64,000 bases of DNA from Bacteroidales bacterium (GTDB taxonomy: Bacteria; Bacteroidota; Bacteroidia; Bacteroidales; Marinilabiliaceae), in the NCBI GenBank assembly GCA_017960905.1, contig JAGCYH010000038.1, forward strand, positions 62,001 to 126,000, in the 5' to 3' direction. Every line of letters begins with the position of its first letter. The stretch's first letter is position 1. The notes under the pieces are model-generated. The model saw only the letters and a program-made list of their open reading frames with translations, searched no databases and was not told the DNA's origin. Of this stretch, positions 46,275 to 55,359 are shown in pieces. Position numbers and translations under genes: made by a program.

Positions 46275-46348
46275 GCCTGTGTAGCTCAGTTGGCCAGAGC
46301 AGCTGATTTGTAATCAGCTGGTCGGCGGTTCGAATCCGTCCACAGGCT
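46275..46348 (+). tRNA. tRNA-Thr (anticodon TGT), copy 1
   Basis: A 74-nt cloverleaf with acceptor stem GCCTGTG/CACAGGC, anticodon TGT at 46309-46311 and T-arm GGTTCGAATCC. No CCA is encoded. It begins 4 nt after the SRP RNA. Confidence 0.95.
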
Positions 46349-46387
46349 CTGCGAAACGAAAGTTCTTTAAAAGATTGAAAACATAAT

Positions 46388-46470
46388 GGGTGGATACCAG
46401 AGTGGCCAAATGGGGCAGACTGTAAATCTGCTGCTTTACAGCTTCGGTGGTTCGAATCCATCTCCACCCA
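46388..46470 (+). tRNA. tRNA-Tyr (anticodon GTA)
   Basis: An 83-nt tRNA with acceptor GGGTGGA/TCCACCC, anticodon GTA at 46422-46424 and the long variable arm of class II tRNAs. Confidence 0.95.
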
Positions 46471-46476
46471 CACTTT

Positions 46477-46550
46477 GCCTGTGTAGCTCAGTTGGCCAGA
46501 GCAGCTGATTTGTAATCAGCTGGTCGGCGGTTCGAATCCGTCCACAGGCT
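46477..46550 (+). tRNA. tRNA-Thr (anticodon TGT), copy 2
   Basis: A 74-nt tRNA identical in sequence to the copy at 46275-46348, six bases after tRNA-Tyr. Confidence 0.95.
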
Positions 46551-46561
46551 CTTTCTCCAAT

Positions 46562-46634
46562 GCGGGAGTAGCTCAGTTGATAGAGCATCAGCCTTCCAAG
46601 CTGAGGGTCGCGGGTTTGAGCCCCGTTTCCCGCT
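46562..46634 (+). tRNA. tRNA-Gly (anticodon TCC)
   Basis: A 73-nt tRNA with acceptor GCGGGAG/TTCCCGC (one G-U), anticodon TCC at 46595-46597. It closes the cluster and is followed by a terminator. No tuf gene follows, unlike the E. coli thr-tyr-gly-thr-tufB locus. Confidence 0.94.
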
Positions 46635-46640
46635 CTACTG

Positions 46641-46672
46641 AACCTCACAACTTAGTTGTGAGGTTTTTTTCT
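46641..46672 (+). terminator. Terminator of the tRNA cluster
   Basis: AACCTCACAAC (46641-46651) pairs with GTTGTGAGGTT (46655-46665) around TTA, followed by a T-run. Confidence 0.92.
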
Positions 46673-46715
46673 TGTTTTTCTGTCTTTTGCGGCTTTCGCT
46701 TTCCCGAAAAAGTTT

Positions 46716-46723
46716 TATTTTTG
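46716..46723 (+). promoter_or_regulatory. -7 promoter element of the GT2 gene
   Basis: TATTTTTG matches TAnnTTTG, 34 bp before the ATG at 46758. Confidence 0.5.
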
Positions 46724-46757
46724 TCAGAAAAACTGATTTTTTCTAAAGCTGGTTATT

Positions 46758-47720
46758 ATGTTGGATTTGTCAATAGTAGTTCCGTCGTACAACGAAGAAG
46801 AGTCGTTGGGCGAGCTTGTCGATTGGATACGCCGTGTGATGCAGACCACTTCGTACGCTTACGAAGTGATTTTCGTCGATGATGGCAGCAGCGATGGAAC
46901 ATGGAGTAAGATAGAGAGTTTATCTGCTGATTTTAAGGAAGTTAAAGGAATACGTTTCCGCCGCAATTATGGCAAGTCGGCCGCGCTCAATGTAGGTTTC
47001 GAAGCCGCTCAGGGACGCGTGGTAATCACTATGGACGCCGACCTGCAGGACAGTCCCGACGAAATTCCGGAGTTGATGCGAATGATACTCGAAGACGACT
47101 ACGACCTCGTAAGTGGCTGGAAGAAAGTGCGTCACGACCCGCTTAGCAAACGCCTCCCGTCGAAGTTGTTCAACAGTGTGGTGCGCCGCAAGTCGAAAAT
47201 CAAACTGCACGACTTCAACTGCGGACTGAAAGCCTACAAGAGCGACGTGGTGAAGACTGTCGAAGTGTACGGCGAGATGCACCGCTATATTCCGCTTTTG
47301 GCCAAAGAGGCTGGTTTTCACAAAATTGGCGAGAAAGTCGTTACACACTACGAGCGCAAATTTGGCAAGTCGAAATTCGGTATCGAACGGACTATCAAGG
47401 GTTTTCTCGACCTTCTGTCGGTGTCGTTCATGTCGAAGTTCGGCAAGCGTCCGATGCACCTGTTCGGTGCACTCGGCAGCTTGATGTTTTTCCTCGGATT
47501 CATTGCCGCATTCTGGCTTGGCGCAAAGAAACTCTGGTACGTATATCACGATTGGAGCGCGCCGCTGGTTACCAGCAGTCCGTATTTCTACTTGGCGCTC
47601 GCCTGCATGATTATTGGCACTCAGCTGTTTTTGGCCGGATTCATTGCCGAACTTGTTACGCGCAATTCGCCCGACCGTAATAAGTATCTCATTTCTAAGA
47701 AAATAGGAATCGACGAATAA
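46758..47720 (+). CDS. Family 2 glycosyltransferase, polyprenyl-phosphate type
   Basis: 320 residues. The GT-A domain starts LSIVVPSYNEEESLGELVDW, with VIFVDDGSSDGTW and the metal-binding MDADLQDSPDE. Two membrane helices near the end (about 230-255 and 265-300) place it with DPM1/ArnC/GtrB-like enzymes, which move a sugar from a nucleotide to undecaprenyl phosphate. The sugar is unknown. It starts a three-gene run with the CCA-adding enzyme and a SpoU methylase. Confidence 0.88.
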   Translation: MLDLSIVVPSYNEEESLGELVDWIRRVMQTTSYAYEVIFVDDGSSDGTWSKIESLSADFKEVKGIRFRRNYGKSAALNVGFEAAQGRVVITMDADLQDSPDEIPELMRMILEDDYDLVSGWKKVRHDPLSKRLPSKLFNSVVRRKSKIKLHDFNCGLKAYKSDVVKTVEVYGEMHRYIPLLAKEAGFHKIGEKVVTHYERKFGKSKFGIERTIKGFLDLLSVSFMSKFGKRPMHLFGALGSLMFFLGFIAAFWLGAKKLWYVYHDWSAPLVTSSPYFYLALACMIIGTQLFLAGFIAELVTRNSPDRNKYLISKKIGIDE

Positions 47721-47751
47721 CAGCTCTTTGTTGTATATGCCTGATATAGAG

Positions 47752-49176
47752 ATGAATAAGAAGACGTTTGGCGAGTATCTTCGTCATCCGGTTTTCAGAG
47801 TTATTTCAGAGATTGTCGATGAGCGAGGCCAGCAGGCGTTCGTTATAGGCGGTTTTGTCCGCGACTTGCTTCTCGGCCGTCCGTCGAAGGACATCGACGT
47901 GGTGGTAGTGGGCAGCGGGATAGAGCTTGCCGAGGCCGTTTCGAGCCGCTTTCGCGGCTCGAAGTTGTCGGTGTTCAAGTCGTTTGGCACGGCAATGGTG
48001 AAAATACGCGATGTAGAGGTTGAATTTGTCGGAGCGCGGCGCGAGTCGTACCGGCGTGAGTCGCGCAAACCCATTGTCGAAGATGGCTCCCTTGAGGATG
48101 ATCAGAACCGCCGCGACTTCACTATCAATGCGTTAGCTTTGAGCCTTTCGGCTCAAAACTATGGCGCGTTGGTCGACCCGTTCAACGGGCTCGACGATTT
48201 GCACAACGGCATTATCCGCACGCCCCTCGAGCCCGAAATAACCTTTTCCGACGACCCGCTTCGCATGATGCGGGCCATACGCTTCGCCACACAGCTCAAT
48301 TTCACCATCGAGCAGAAAACGTTCGACGGCATTGCTGCTACGGTTGAGCGCATAAAGATTATCTCGCAGGAGCGTATCTGCGACGAACTCAACAAGATAA
48401 TGATGTCAGCCGAGCCTTCGCTCGGCTTCAAAATAATGGACAAAGCGGGCCTTCTGCCGTTTATCCTGCCCGAACTGAGCGCAATGAAAGGCGTTGAGCG
48501 CGTTGGCGGACGCGGTCATAAGGACAATTTCTACCATACGATGCAGGTGCTTGATGCTGTGGCGCAAACATCTGATAATCTGTGGCTTAGATGGGCGGCT
48601 TTGTTCCACGACATTGGCAAGCCGCGCACAAAACGTTTTGATGAAAAGACCGGGTGGACATTCTATAACCACAACTTTGTGGGCGCAAAAATGTTGCCTG
48701 ATATTTTCAAACGTCTGAAACTACCTCTGAATGAGAATCTTAAATATGTAGTGAAGTTGGTCGGACTGCACATGCGCCCGATAGTGCTGAGCGAGGACGT
48801 GGTGACCGACTCGGCAGTGCGACGCCTGCTTTTCGAAGCAGGCGACGACATTGAAGACCTCATGCTGCTTTGCGAAGCCGATATAACATCGCGCAACGAG
48901 GAGAAAGTGCAGCGCTATCTGCGTAATTTTAAGATAGTTAGACGCAAACTCAAAGAGATTGAGGAGAAAGACCATATACGCAATTTCCAACCGCCCGTAA
49001 CAGGCGAGATGATAATGCAAGTATTTGATTTACAGCCATCGCCAGTTGTCGGTCAGCTCAAAAATGCCATTAAGGACGCCATTTTAGATGGCGTCATTCA
49101 CAACGACTACGACGAGGCGTACGCCTTCATGCTGCAAAGAGCGGCAGAGCTTGGCTTAAAACCTGGTAATAAATGA
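47752..49176 (+). CDS. cca: CCA tRNA nucleotidyltransferase / poly(A) polymerase-family protein with HD domain
   Basis: 474 residues. The class II nucleotidyltransferase head has GGFVRDLLLGRPSKDIDVVV with catalytic DxD; RRESYRRESRKP and NRRDFTINALAL follow. The RNA-binding middle starts RMMRAIRFATQL, and an HD domain (RWAALFHDIGKPR, YNHNFVGAKM) completes it. Bacteroidales enzymes of this form add CCA to tRNA 3' ends; none of the four tRNAs here encodes CCA, so such an enzyme is required. The ATG at 47752 matches the usual family start; the frame is open up to 47728. Confidence 0.88.
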   Translation: MNKKTFGEYLRHPVFRVISEIVDERGQQAFVIGGFVRDLLLGRPSKDIDVVVVGSGIELAEAVSSRFRGSKLSVFKSFGTAMVKIRDVEVEFVGARRESYRRESRKPIVEDGSLEDDQNRRDFTINALALSLSAQNYGALVDPFNGLDDLHNGIIRTPLEPEITFSDDPLRMMRAIRFATQLNFTIEQKTFDGIAATVERIKIISQERICDELNKIMMSAEPSLGFKIMDKAGLLPFILPELSAMKGVERVGGRGHKDNFYHTMQVLDAVAQTSDNLWLRWAALFHDIGKPRTKRFDEKTGWTFYNHNFVGAKMLPDIFKRLKLPLNENLKYVVKLVGLHMRPIVLSEDVVTDSAVRRLLFEAGDDIEDLMLLCEADITSRNEEKVQRYLRNFKIVRRKLKEIEEKDHIRNFQPPVTGEMIMQVFDLQPSPVVGQLKNAIKDAILDGVIHNDYDEAYAFMLQRAAELGLKPGNK

Positions 49177-49182
49177 TTTACG

Positions 49183-49689
49183 ATGGAAATTAACGATTCG
49201 CGTGTCCTTTTCAACAACGGCCATTGTGAGCCGATAGACAATCCGCCGATAATCATAGCCGACCTTATCCGCACGCCCGAAAACATTGGCAGCATCATTC
49301 GCCTTGCGGCAAATGCCGGTGTGAAACGTGTGGTAAGCATTGAGACAGAGCAACATAAAGAGTACAAAATAAAGAAAACCGCGTGCATGGCATGGGATTA
49401 TGTAGAACTCGTGCATTGCGCGCCAGAAGATGTTATGCAGTACGTTCCAGCTGATTATCAGTTTGTTGCGTTGGAAACAACGCAACAGTCGGTTAACATT
49501 TTCACCACGAAGCTGCCACGCCGTATGGCGCTTGTAGTGGGCAATGAGATGCACGGCATACGTCCCGAATTACTAAGTGAGTGCCCGCTTCACGTGCACA
49601 TACCTATGACAGGCCCGGCGACAAGTATGAACGTGTCGCACGCCACTGCCGTAGCGCTCTTCGAATGGGTACGGCAAATGTTGGTGTGA
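49183..49689 (+). CDS. SpoU/TrmH-family RNA 2'-O-methyltransferase
   Basis: 168 residues, a compact SPOUT methyltransferase without an added RNA-binding domain. Motif 1 is TPENIGSIIRLAANAG, motif 2 ALVVGNEMHGI, motif 3 IPMTGPATSMNVSHATAV, which together form the trefoil knot that binds S-adenosylmethionine. The RNA target, tRNA or rRNA, is not evident. It starts 6 bp after cca. Confidence 0.9.
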   Translation: MEINDSRVLFNNGHCEPIDNPPIIIADLIRTPENIGSIIRLAANAGVKRVVSIETEQHKEYKIKKTACMAWDYVELVHCAPEDVMQYVPADYQFVALETTQQSVNIFTTKLPRRMALVVGNEMHGIRPELLSECPLHVHIPMTGPATSMNVSHATAVALFEWVRQMLV

Positions 49690-49701
49690 ATTTATTATTT
49701 T

Positions 49702-49723
49702 CGCCGCCACATATGTGGCGGCG
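49702..49723. terminator. Perfect palindrome between converging genes
   Basis: CGCCGCCACAT and its complement form a 22-bp perfect palindrome 12 bp after the methylase stop and 3 bp before the GH43 stop. Position fits a shared terminator; T-runs are weak. Confidence 0.65.
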
Positions 49724-49726
49724 CGT

Positions 49727-51427
49727 TTATTTTTCGGCGTAGAATCCTATAGTTGTTCCGGTGAAACCGCCGGCATAGGCGGTTGAAAGGAATGCGGCAT
49801 CGACATTGTCGGTTAGCTTTTTCCACTCATTATCAGTGTTGTAGAAGAAAGCGAAGCTGGTTCCTTCCGAAACGATTCGCAGTCCGAAGTTGGCAACCGA
49901 CGCATCGACATCGGCCGAAGCCAGTTCGGTCGATACTCCGTTTTCTGATTTGTAAACGCAGAGTTTGTTGTTGCTATCCGACTGTCGCACAGCGAAATAG
50001 TAGTAGTGATTTTCATCCTTGAAGATGGCCATGCCGGCTTGTTCGGAGCCTTCGGGTTTGAAACGCATGCTGGTTTCGCATGTGAATTTGTGATGCTGAA
50101 GACGCCGGCATATATATGCCGGCGAACCTTTTTCCGACAGTTTGTTAGTCGAGCAGGTCAGTTGAAGACAGCCTTTCTGAGCGAGCGAGTAGTGTTGCTC
50201 TGCCGAAGTGCGGAGCGACATCCAGTCGAGAGGCAGCTTGTCGTTGTCGAAGCTGACATCGACGGTGAAGTTGCCACGTTGCGCTGCAGAATCGGGTCGA
50301 ACGCCTTGGCGTTCGATAATCATCGGTACAACTTCCTCATCTTTAGTGATATATGGGGTCCCTTCTTTTGTCCAGCGTACAGGCATCATAAATGTTTCGC
50401 GTCCCAGATTTTCATATCCGCTGCCAATAGGCCGGCACGCCAAGAACACTGCCCACCAGTCGCCTTCGTTAGTTTGTATGAGGTCGGCATGACCAGAGCA
50501 GGTAACCGGATTGGGGCGGTCGGGGTTGAGGTGGCGTTGTGTGAGAATGGGGTTTACAGCAACCGGCGTGTACGGCCCCATAGGCTCGTTGGCGGTGAAG
50601 AGAACCTCGCTGTGTCCTTCGCTAGTGCCGCCTTCGGCAGCCATAAGCATGTATTTCCCGTTTATCTTGTACAAGTGAGGACCTTCGATCCAAATAGGTT
50701 TGTCTTCGGGGTGAACTCCCTTATTTACAATGATTTTGCGCTCGCCTATGGTTTTGTCGTTCTCTATGTCAAATTCCTGTATCATTATGGTGCGATGTCC
50801 GTCGTATTCAGTTTTTTTGTCGGGCGCCTCGTCGTTGTTGACGATGTAGGCTTTGCCGTTGTCGTCGAAGAAGAACGACGGGTCGATGCCGCCAACTTCG
50901 GGCAGCGCTATCGGGTCGGACCATTCGCCGTACGGATTCTGAGTTTTTACGAAGAAATTGCCCACACCAACGTTTGTCGTTATCATGTAGTATGTCTTAT
51001 TCTGTTTGTTGTAGGCCAGAGCCGGGGCGAAAATGCCTTCGCTGACGCTTTGTCGCTGCATATCAACGAGTTGCGACTCGCGACTCAGAATGTTGCCCAC
51101 TTGACGCCAGTTGACCAAGTCGCGGCTGAGAAAAAGCGGTACTCCCGGAAAGTAAGCGAAAGTTGACGTGGCAAGGAAATAATCGCCTTCGCCATTGGTA
51201 CAAAGCGTCGGGTCGGAATACCAGCCCGGCAGCAGCGGATTGTAGAGGCTCTCGGCCGTCGGAAGCGGAGTCGATTCGTAATACGAATCGTGACCTTCGT
51301 AGTGAAAATAATCGAAATAGGCCTTCGAAGAGCCTGTTTCGCCTGCAGAATTATTTTTGCAGGATGCTAAACCTATTGCTAATGCGCTAATTAACAGCGG
51401 AAAAACGAATGATTTCTTGTCGCTCAT
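49727..51427 (-). CDS. GH43-family glycoside hydrolase, lipoprotein
   Basis: 566 residues. A lipoprotein signal (FPLLISALAIGLASC) precedes the five-bladed GH43 domain: NPLLPGWYSDPTLC with the catalytic base Asp, GIDPSFFFDDNGKAYIV, and IEGPHLYKINGKYML with the catalytic acid Glu. The last 190 residues are a beta-sandwich (WMSLRTSAEQHYSLAQKG) as in GH43_C2 xylosidases. The enzyme probably removes xylose or arabinose from plant glycans at the cell surface. The start is the ATG at 51427; a longer frame up to 51508 would precede the signal peptide. No SusCD pair is adjacent. Confidence 0.9.
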   Translation of the reverse strand: MSDKKSFVFPLLISALAIGLASCKNNSAGETGSSKAYFDYFHYEGHDSYYESTPLPTAESLYNPLLPGWYSDPTLCTNGEGDYFLATSTFAYFPGVPLFLSRDLVNWRQVGNILSRESQLVDMQRQSVSEGIFAPALAYNKQNKTYYMITTNVGVGNFFVKTQNPYGEWSDPIALPEVGGIDPSFFFDDNGKAYIVNNDEAPDKKTEYDGHRTIMIQEFDIENDKTIGERKIIVNKGVHPEDKPIWIEGPHLYKINGKYMLMAAEGGTSEGHSEVLFTANEPMGPYTPVAVNPILTQRHLNPDRPNPVTCSGHADLIQTNEGDWWAVFLACRPIGSGYENLGRETFMMPVRWTKEGTPYITKDEEVVPMIIERQGVRPDSAAQRGNFTVDVSFDNDKLPLDWMSLRTSAEQHYSLAQKGCLQLTCSTNKLSEKGSPAYICRRLQHHKFTCETSMRFKPEGSEQAGMAIFKDENHYYYFAVRQSDSNNKLCVYKSENGVSTELASADVDASVANFGLRIVSEGTSFAFFYNTDNEWKKLTDNVDAAFLSTAYAGGFTGTTIGFYAEK

Positions 51428-51750
51428 TGTATATGTTTGTTTTATGATTGAATTACGATGTAAATATAAGAGTTTTTTTGAAAAAAAATTATTATTCTTG
51501 TAAAACACATATTTTCCCGTATGTTACATAATCCGTTTTTTTGACTGAATTGTGTGATGAACGAAGTTAAGATTTGTCTTTTGTAAAGCGTTGATTACTA
51601 GTGCTTTCTCTTTCTTAATGAGAAATGAAGTGCGCATCGATTCTCTATAATAACCAACCATTTTGGTATGTTTTGTTATGTCTTGTAGTTTTGGTAAGTT
51701 TTTTTTTATGTACTTTTATCGCGTTTTTATTAGCAATTAACATATAACAG

Positions 51751-53628
51751 ATGAAAAAGACATTTTGTTTATTATTGACAGTTGCTGCTGTTTCGGCTTA
51801 CGCCGAACAGCAGGACACCTTGCGTACGGTCTCTCTCGACGAGGTTGTGGCCACAGGTACGCGTTCACAGACCGATTCTCGTTTATTGCCCATGACGGTG
51901 AGTGTGGTGAATGAGGCAAAACTCACTCAACGCAACGAGGTGAATATATTGCCAACGCTCAACGAACAAGTCCCAGGCTTGTTTGTAACGCAGCGCGGTG
52001 TTATGGGCTACGGCGTCAGCACAGGAGGTAGCGGCGGTATTAAAGTGCGTGGCATTGGCGGTTCGCCTAATACCGACATCCTTGTGCTCATCGACGGTCT
52101 GCCGCAATATGCGGGTTTGTACGGCCACCCAGTGGCCGACAACTATCAGACGATGATGGCCGAACGCGTGGAAGTGATACGCGGTCCGGCTTCGATATAT
52201 TACGGCAGCAACGCCATGGGCGGCGTGGTGAACATTGTTACGCGCCAGCCAAAGACCGATGCCGTGATGAGCAATCTGCACCTTCAGTATGGCTCCTACG
52301 CTACGCTCGATGCCGGAGCGACGAACCAAGTTCGTCGCGGTAAGTTCTCGTCGGCGGTGGGCTTCAACTATACCCGTACCGACGGGCATCGCGACAATAT
52401 GGAGTTTGACGAGAAAAACGGTTTCGTGCGTTTGGGCTACGACGTGAGCGACAACTGGCGCCTCTCGGCGACAGGCAACGTGGCACATTTCAACTCATCG
52501 AATCCAGGGCCAGTGTCTAAACCATTAGAAGACAATGATATGCATATTTTGCGCGGCATGGCCGCGCTGTCGTTGGAAAACAGTTTCGAGGCAACATCGG
52601 GTGCCTTGCGCGTCTTCTACAACGGCGGCAAACACGAGATATATGACGGTTTCGCACAAGGTGTGACACCGCCCGCGTCAACCTATTTCCACAAAGACAT
52701 TATGGCCGGCGTGAGTGCGTATCAGTCGGTTGCCTTCTTCGAAGGTAACAACACTACCATTGGCTTTGATTATCAGCATTTTGGCGGTCATGCCTGGAAC
52801 GAGGCCCTTGCCGACGGCAAGGAGACCGACATAATAGACAAGACACAGAACGAGATAGCCGGTTATGCCGATTTCCGCCAGAATATAGCTCAGCGGCTTA
52901 CGTTCGATGCCGGCGTGCGCATAGACTGGCACTCGGAGAGCGGCACGGCATACGCGCCGCAAGCCGGTTTGTCGCTGGTTTTGCCCAGCGACGCACAACT
53001 CAAAGTGCTTGCAAGCCGCGGTTTCCGCAATCCGACGTTGCGTGAGTTGTACATGTATAAGCCTGCTAATAAGGAACTTGAATGCGTGAGTCTGTGGAAC
53101 TATGAGATATCGTACCGCCAGTATCTGATAGAGCACCGTTTGAAGCTTGGTGCAAATGTTTTTTATCTCGATGCGAAAGACAACATTGAGACTCGTGTTA
53201 CCGACGGTCGTCCGCTTAATGTGAATACCGGCGAGATGAAAAACACCGGTGTGGAGCTCGAAATTGGTTACGATTTCGGTCAGGGCTTGCGTGTCGACGC
53301 CAACTACAGTTACCTCAATATGGATACGCCGGTTTTGGCAGCGCCGGAACATAAACTCAACGCCTCGGTGCGCTATCATCATGAGAGTTTCCGCATAGGC
53401 ACATCGCTTCAGTGTATCACCGGACTCTATACGGAGCTTGCAAGTGCTTCTGCACCAGCAACTAAGGAAGACTTCGTTCTTTGGAACGCCGATGCCGCCG
53501 TGCGCATCTGCAAAGGCTTGTGGGCCAATCTCAAAGCCGACAATCTCATTGGTCAGGAATACGAGATAAATGCCGGATTCACAATGCCTAAAACTACCAT
53601 TATGGGCGGTCTGAACTGGTCATTCTGA
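51751..53628 (+). CDS. TonB-dependent outer-membrane receptor
   Basis: 625 residues. A signal peptide (ending YA) is followed by a TonB box-like SLDEVVATGTR, the plug with GGIKVRGIGGSPNTDILVLI and EVIRGPASIYYGSNAMGGVV, and a 22-strand-type barrel that ends in NWSF. It lacks the carboxypeptidase-like extension of SusC proteins, so it resembles siderophore or metal receptors. The substrate is unknown. It is followed at 26 bp by a DUF362-DUF1893 protein, likely co-transcribed. The 323 bp before it hold only AT-rich text with a weak -7 match (TACTTTTA, 51714-51721). Confidence 0.9.
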   Translation: MKKTFCLLLTVAAVSAYAEQQDTLRTVSLDEVVATGTRSQTDSRLLPMTVSVVNEAKLTQRNEVNILPTLNEQVPGLFVTQRGVMGYGVSTGGSGGIKVRGIGGSPNTDILVLIDGLPQYAGLYGHPVADNYQTMMAERVEVIRGPASIYYGSNAMGGVVNIVTRQPKTDAVMSNLHLQYGSYATLDAGATNQVRRGKFSSAVGFNYTRTDGHRDNMEFDEKNGFVRLGYDVSDNWRLSATGNVAHFNSSNPGPVSKPLEDNDMHILRGMAALSLENSFEATSGALRVFYNGGKHEIYDGFAQGVTPPASTYFHKDIMAGVSAYQSVAFFEGNNTTIGFDYQHFGGHAWNEALADGKETDIIDKTQNEIAGYADFRQNIAQRLTFDAGVRIDWHSESGTAYAPQAGLSLVLPSDAQLKVLASRGFRNPTLRELYMYKPANKELECVSLWNYEISYRQYLIEHRLKLGANVFYLDAKDNIETRVTDGRPLNVNTGEMKNTGVELEIGYDFGQGLRVDANYSYLNMDTPVLAAPEHKLNASVRYHHESFRIGTSLQCITGLYTELASASAPATKEDFVLWNADAAVRICKGLWANLKADNLIGQEYEINAGFTMPKTTIMGGLNWSF

Positions 53629-53654
53629 TATGAACAAAACAATAATATAAAGAT

Positions 53655-55037
53655 ATGAAAATCAAACTTTTATCATTAGCAATGCTGGCGCTTGTATCGT
53701 GCAAGGCGCAAGACAAGCAGCAATCGTACACCGATGCCGGTCAGGGAGAACCCTCTGTTGTGTATATGACACAGGACATTTCGCCCGAGTCGTTGGTGAG
53801 AATATACGATGCCCTTGGCAAGCAAGCCACGGGGCGAGTGGCTGTAAAAATAAGCACCGGAGAATCAGGTGGTCATAACTATTTGCAACCCAAGCTTATA
53901 GCACCGCTTGTCGATAAGGTTAAAGGCACCATAGTAGAGTGCAATACCGCCTACGGCGGCAGCCGTGCAGGCTCCGAAAAGCATTGGCAGACCATCAAGG
54001 AACACGGTTTTCTCGACATTGCCAAAGTGGACATTATGGATGAGGAGGGCGATTTCACCATACCTGTTCAGGACACCAAATGGATAAAATACGACCGAGT
54101 TGGCACGCATCTGAAGAACTACGATTTCATGATAAATCTTGCCCACTTCAAAGGTCATGCTATGGGCGGTTTTGGCGGTGTGCTCAAAAACCAGTCGATA
54201 GGTGTGGCCTCGTCGAGTGGCAAGGCGTACATACACTCGGCTGGCGTTACCGAAGACGTACGTAATATGTGGTCGCACACGGGCAATCAGGATGGTTTCC
54301 TTGAGTCGATGGCGGCAGCCGCACAAGCTGTGCACAATTATTTTGGCAACGGCGAACGAATATTATACATCAACGTAGTCAACAATCTATCAGTCGATTG
54401 CGACTGCGACTCTCATCCGGCAGCGCCCGAGATGAACGACATAGGCATTCTGGCCTCTACCGACCCAGTGGCGCTCGACCAAGCTTGTGTCGATTTGGTT
54501 TTCAACTACAACTCAAAAAAAGGCGACGACGCTGCGGCTCTCATCAAACGCATCAACTCGCGTCACGGCATACACATACTTGAGCGCGCTGCCGAAATTG
54601 GTTTCGGCAGCCGCAAGTACACCATTGTCAGCATCGACGGCGACGAAATGCTTAAGTCGCTCAACGACAAGCAGGCAAGCCTGCTTGTGCGCAACAAGGG
54701 CGTGACGACTGAGCATAATCAGAACGGTGTGAAAGACCTGCTTGGCCTTTTGGCCAAGCAGCCCGAGCGCTTGCGCGGCGCTGTCGTGGCCGACAAGATG
54801 GTTGGCAAGGCGGCTGTCGCCTTGATGGTAAAAGGCGGCGTGAAAGCTGTTTATACAAACCTTATTTGTACTCCTGCTGTTAAGCTACTCAAAGACAATA
54901 ATATACAAGTTGTAGCAGCCGAAGAGGTGCCGATGATACTCAACCGCGACAAGTCGGGGCAATGCCCAATAGACTCAAAACTCAACGATGTGGATAATAT
55001 CGACGAGTGCGTCAGAATATTGTCGGCGATGGATTGA
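53655..55037 (+). CDS. Exported DUF362-DUF1893 fusion protein
   Basis: 460 residues. A lipoprotein-like signal ends LVSC (Cys16). DUF362 fills about residues 30-310: VAVKISTGESGGHNYLQP, DFMINLAHFKGHAMGGFGG and the Cys cluster SVDCDCDSHPAAP. From about 335 to the end it matches DUF1893, a cytidine-deaminase-like fold: GVKDLLGLLAKQPE, GAVVADKMVGKAAVALMV and NRDKSGQCPID. Both domains often occur near iron-sulphur or radical chemistry, but the reaction is unknown. The presence of a deaminase-like fold in an exported protein is odd. It lies 26 bp after the TonB receptor gene. Confidence 0.82.
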   Translation: MKIKLLSLAMLALVSCKAQDKQQSYTDAGQGEPSVVYMTQDISPESLVRIYDALGKQATGRVAVKISTGESGGHNYLQPKLIAPLVDKVKGTIVECNTAYGGSRAGSEKHWQTIKEHGFLDIAKVDIMDEEGDFTIPVQDTKWIKYDRVGTHLKNYDFMINLAHFKGHAMGGFGGVLKNQSIGVASSSGKAYIHSAGVTEDVRNMWSHTGNQDGFLESMAAAAQAVHNYFGNGERILYINVVNNLSVDCDCDSHPAAPEMNDIGILASTDPVALDQACVDLVFNYNSKKGDDAAALIKRINSRHGIHILERAAEIGFGSRKYTIVSIDGDEMLKSLNDKQASLLVRNKGVTTEHNQNGVKDLLGLLAKQPERLRGAVVADKMVGKAAVALMVKGGVKAVYTNLICTPAVKLLKDNNIQVVAAEEVPMILNRDKSGQCPIDSKLNDVDNIDECVRILSAMD

Positions 55038-55071
55038 TAAGGCGAGTATTTGGCAGATAACGTAACGAACA

Positions 55072-55359
55072 ATGATAGAGCGAATTAAGGCATTTCTGAA
55101 AGGATTGTCGTTTCGTACAGGCGTAATAGTTTTGTTACTCTGTATTCCGTGCTATGTCCTTTCGTTTGTGCAAATGACGTTCGATTTCCTTTCGCCTGAG
55201 GCGAAAGGCGTTTGGTTTGTTGTGTTTTTCGGCCTCGCCAAATTGTTTCAGTACAGCGGTTTGCTCATTCTTGGCGCTGAAGGTATACGAAGGCTGAAGG
55301 CAAAATTCAGAAAAAAAAGGAAGAACGAAGCTGAGGAGGAAAGCAGTGGCATCGAATAA
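55072..55359 (+). CDS. Small two-helix membrane protein (transporter-suffix type)
   Basis: 95 residues. Two hydrophobic segments (VIVLLLCIPCYVLSFVQMTF and VWFVVFFGLAKLFQYSGLLI) and a Lys/Glu-rich tail. The layout with IPCYVLSF matches the short transporter-suffix family found next to or fused to membrane proteins; the role is not known. It overlaps the next gene by 14 bp. Confidence 0.65.
   Translation: MIERIKAFLKGLSFRTGVIVLLLCIPCYVLSFVQMTFDFLSPEAKGVWFVVFFGLAKLFQYSGLLILGAEGIRRLKAKFRKKRKNEAEEESSGIE

Noticed and set aside
46051..46648. Minus-strand open frames across the SRP RNA and tRNAs
   Set aside because: They read through structured RNA genes and repeat the same peptide where tRNA-Thr is duplicated; a known type of false gene.
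50006..51166. 386-codon plus-strand open frame opposite the GH43 gene
   Set aside because: Fully antisense to the GH43 domain, with no recognisable motif.
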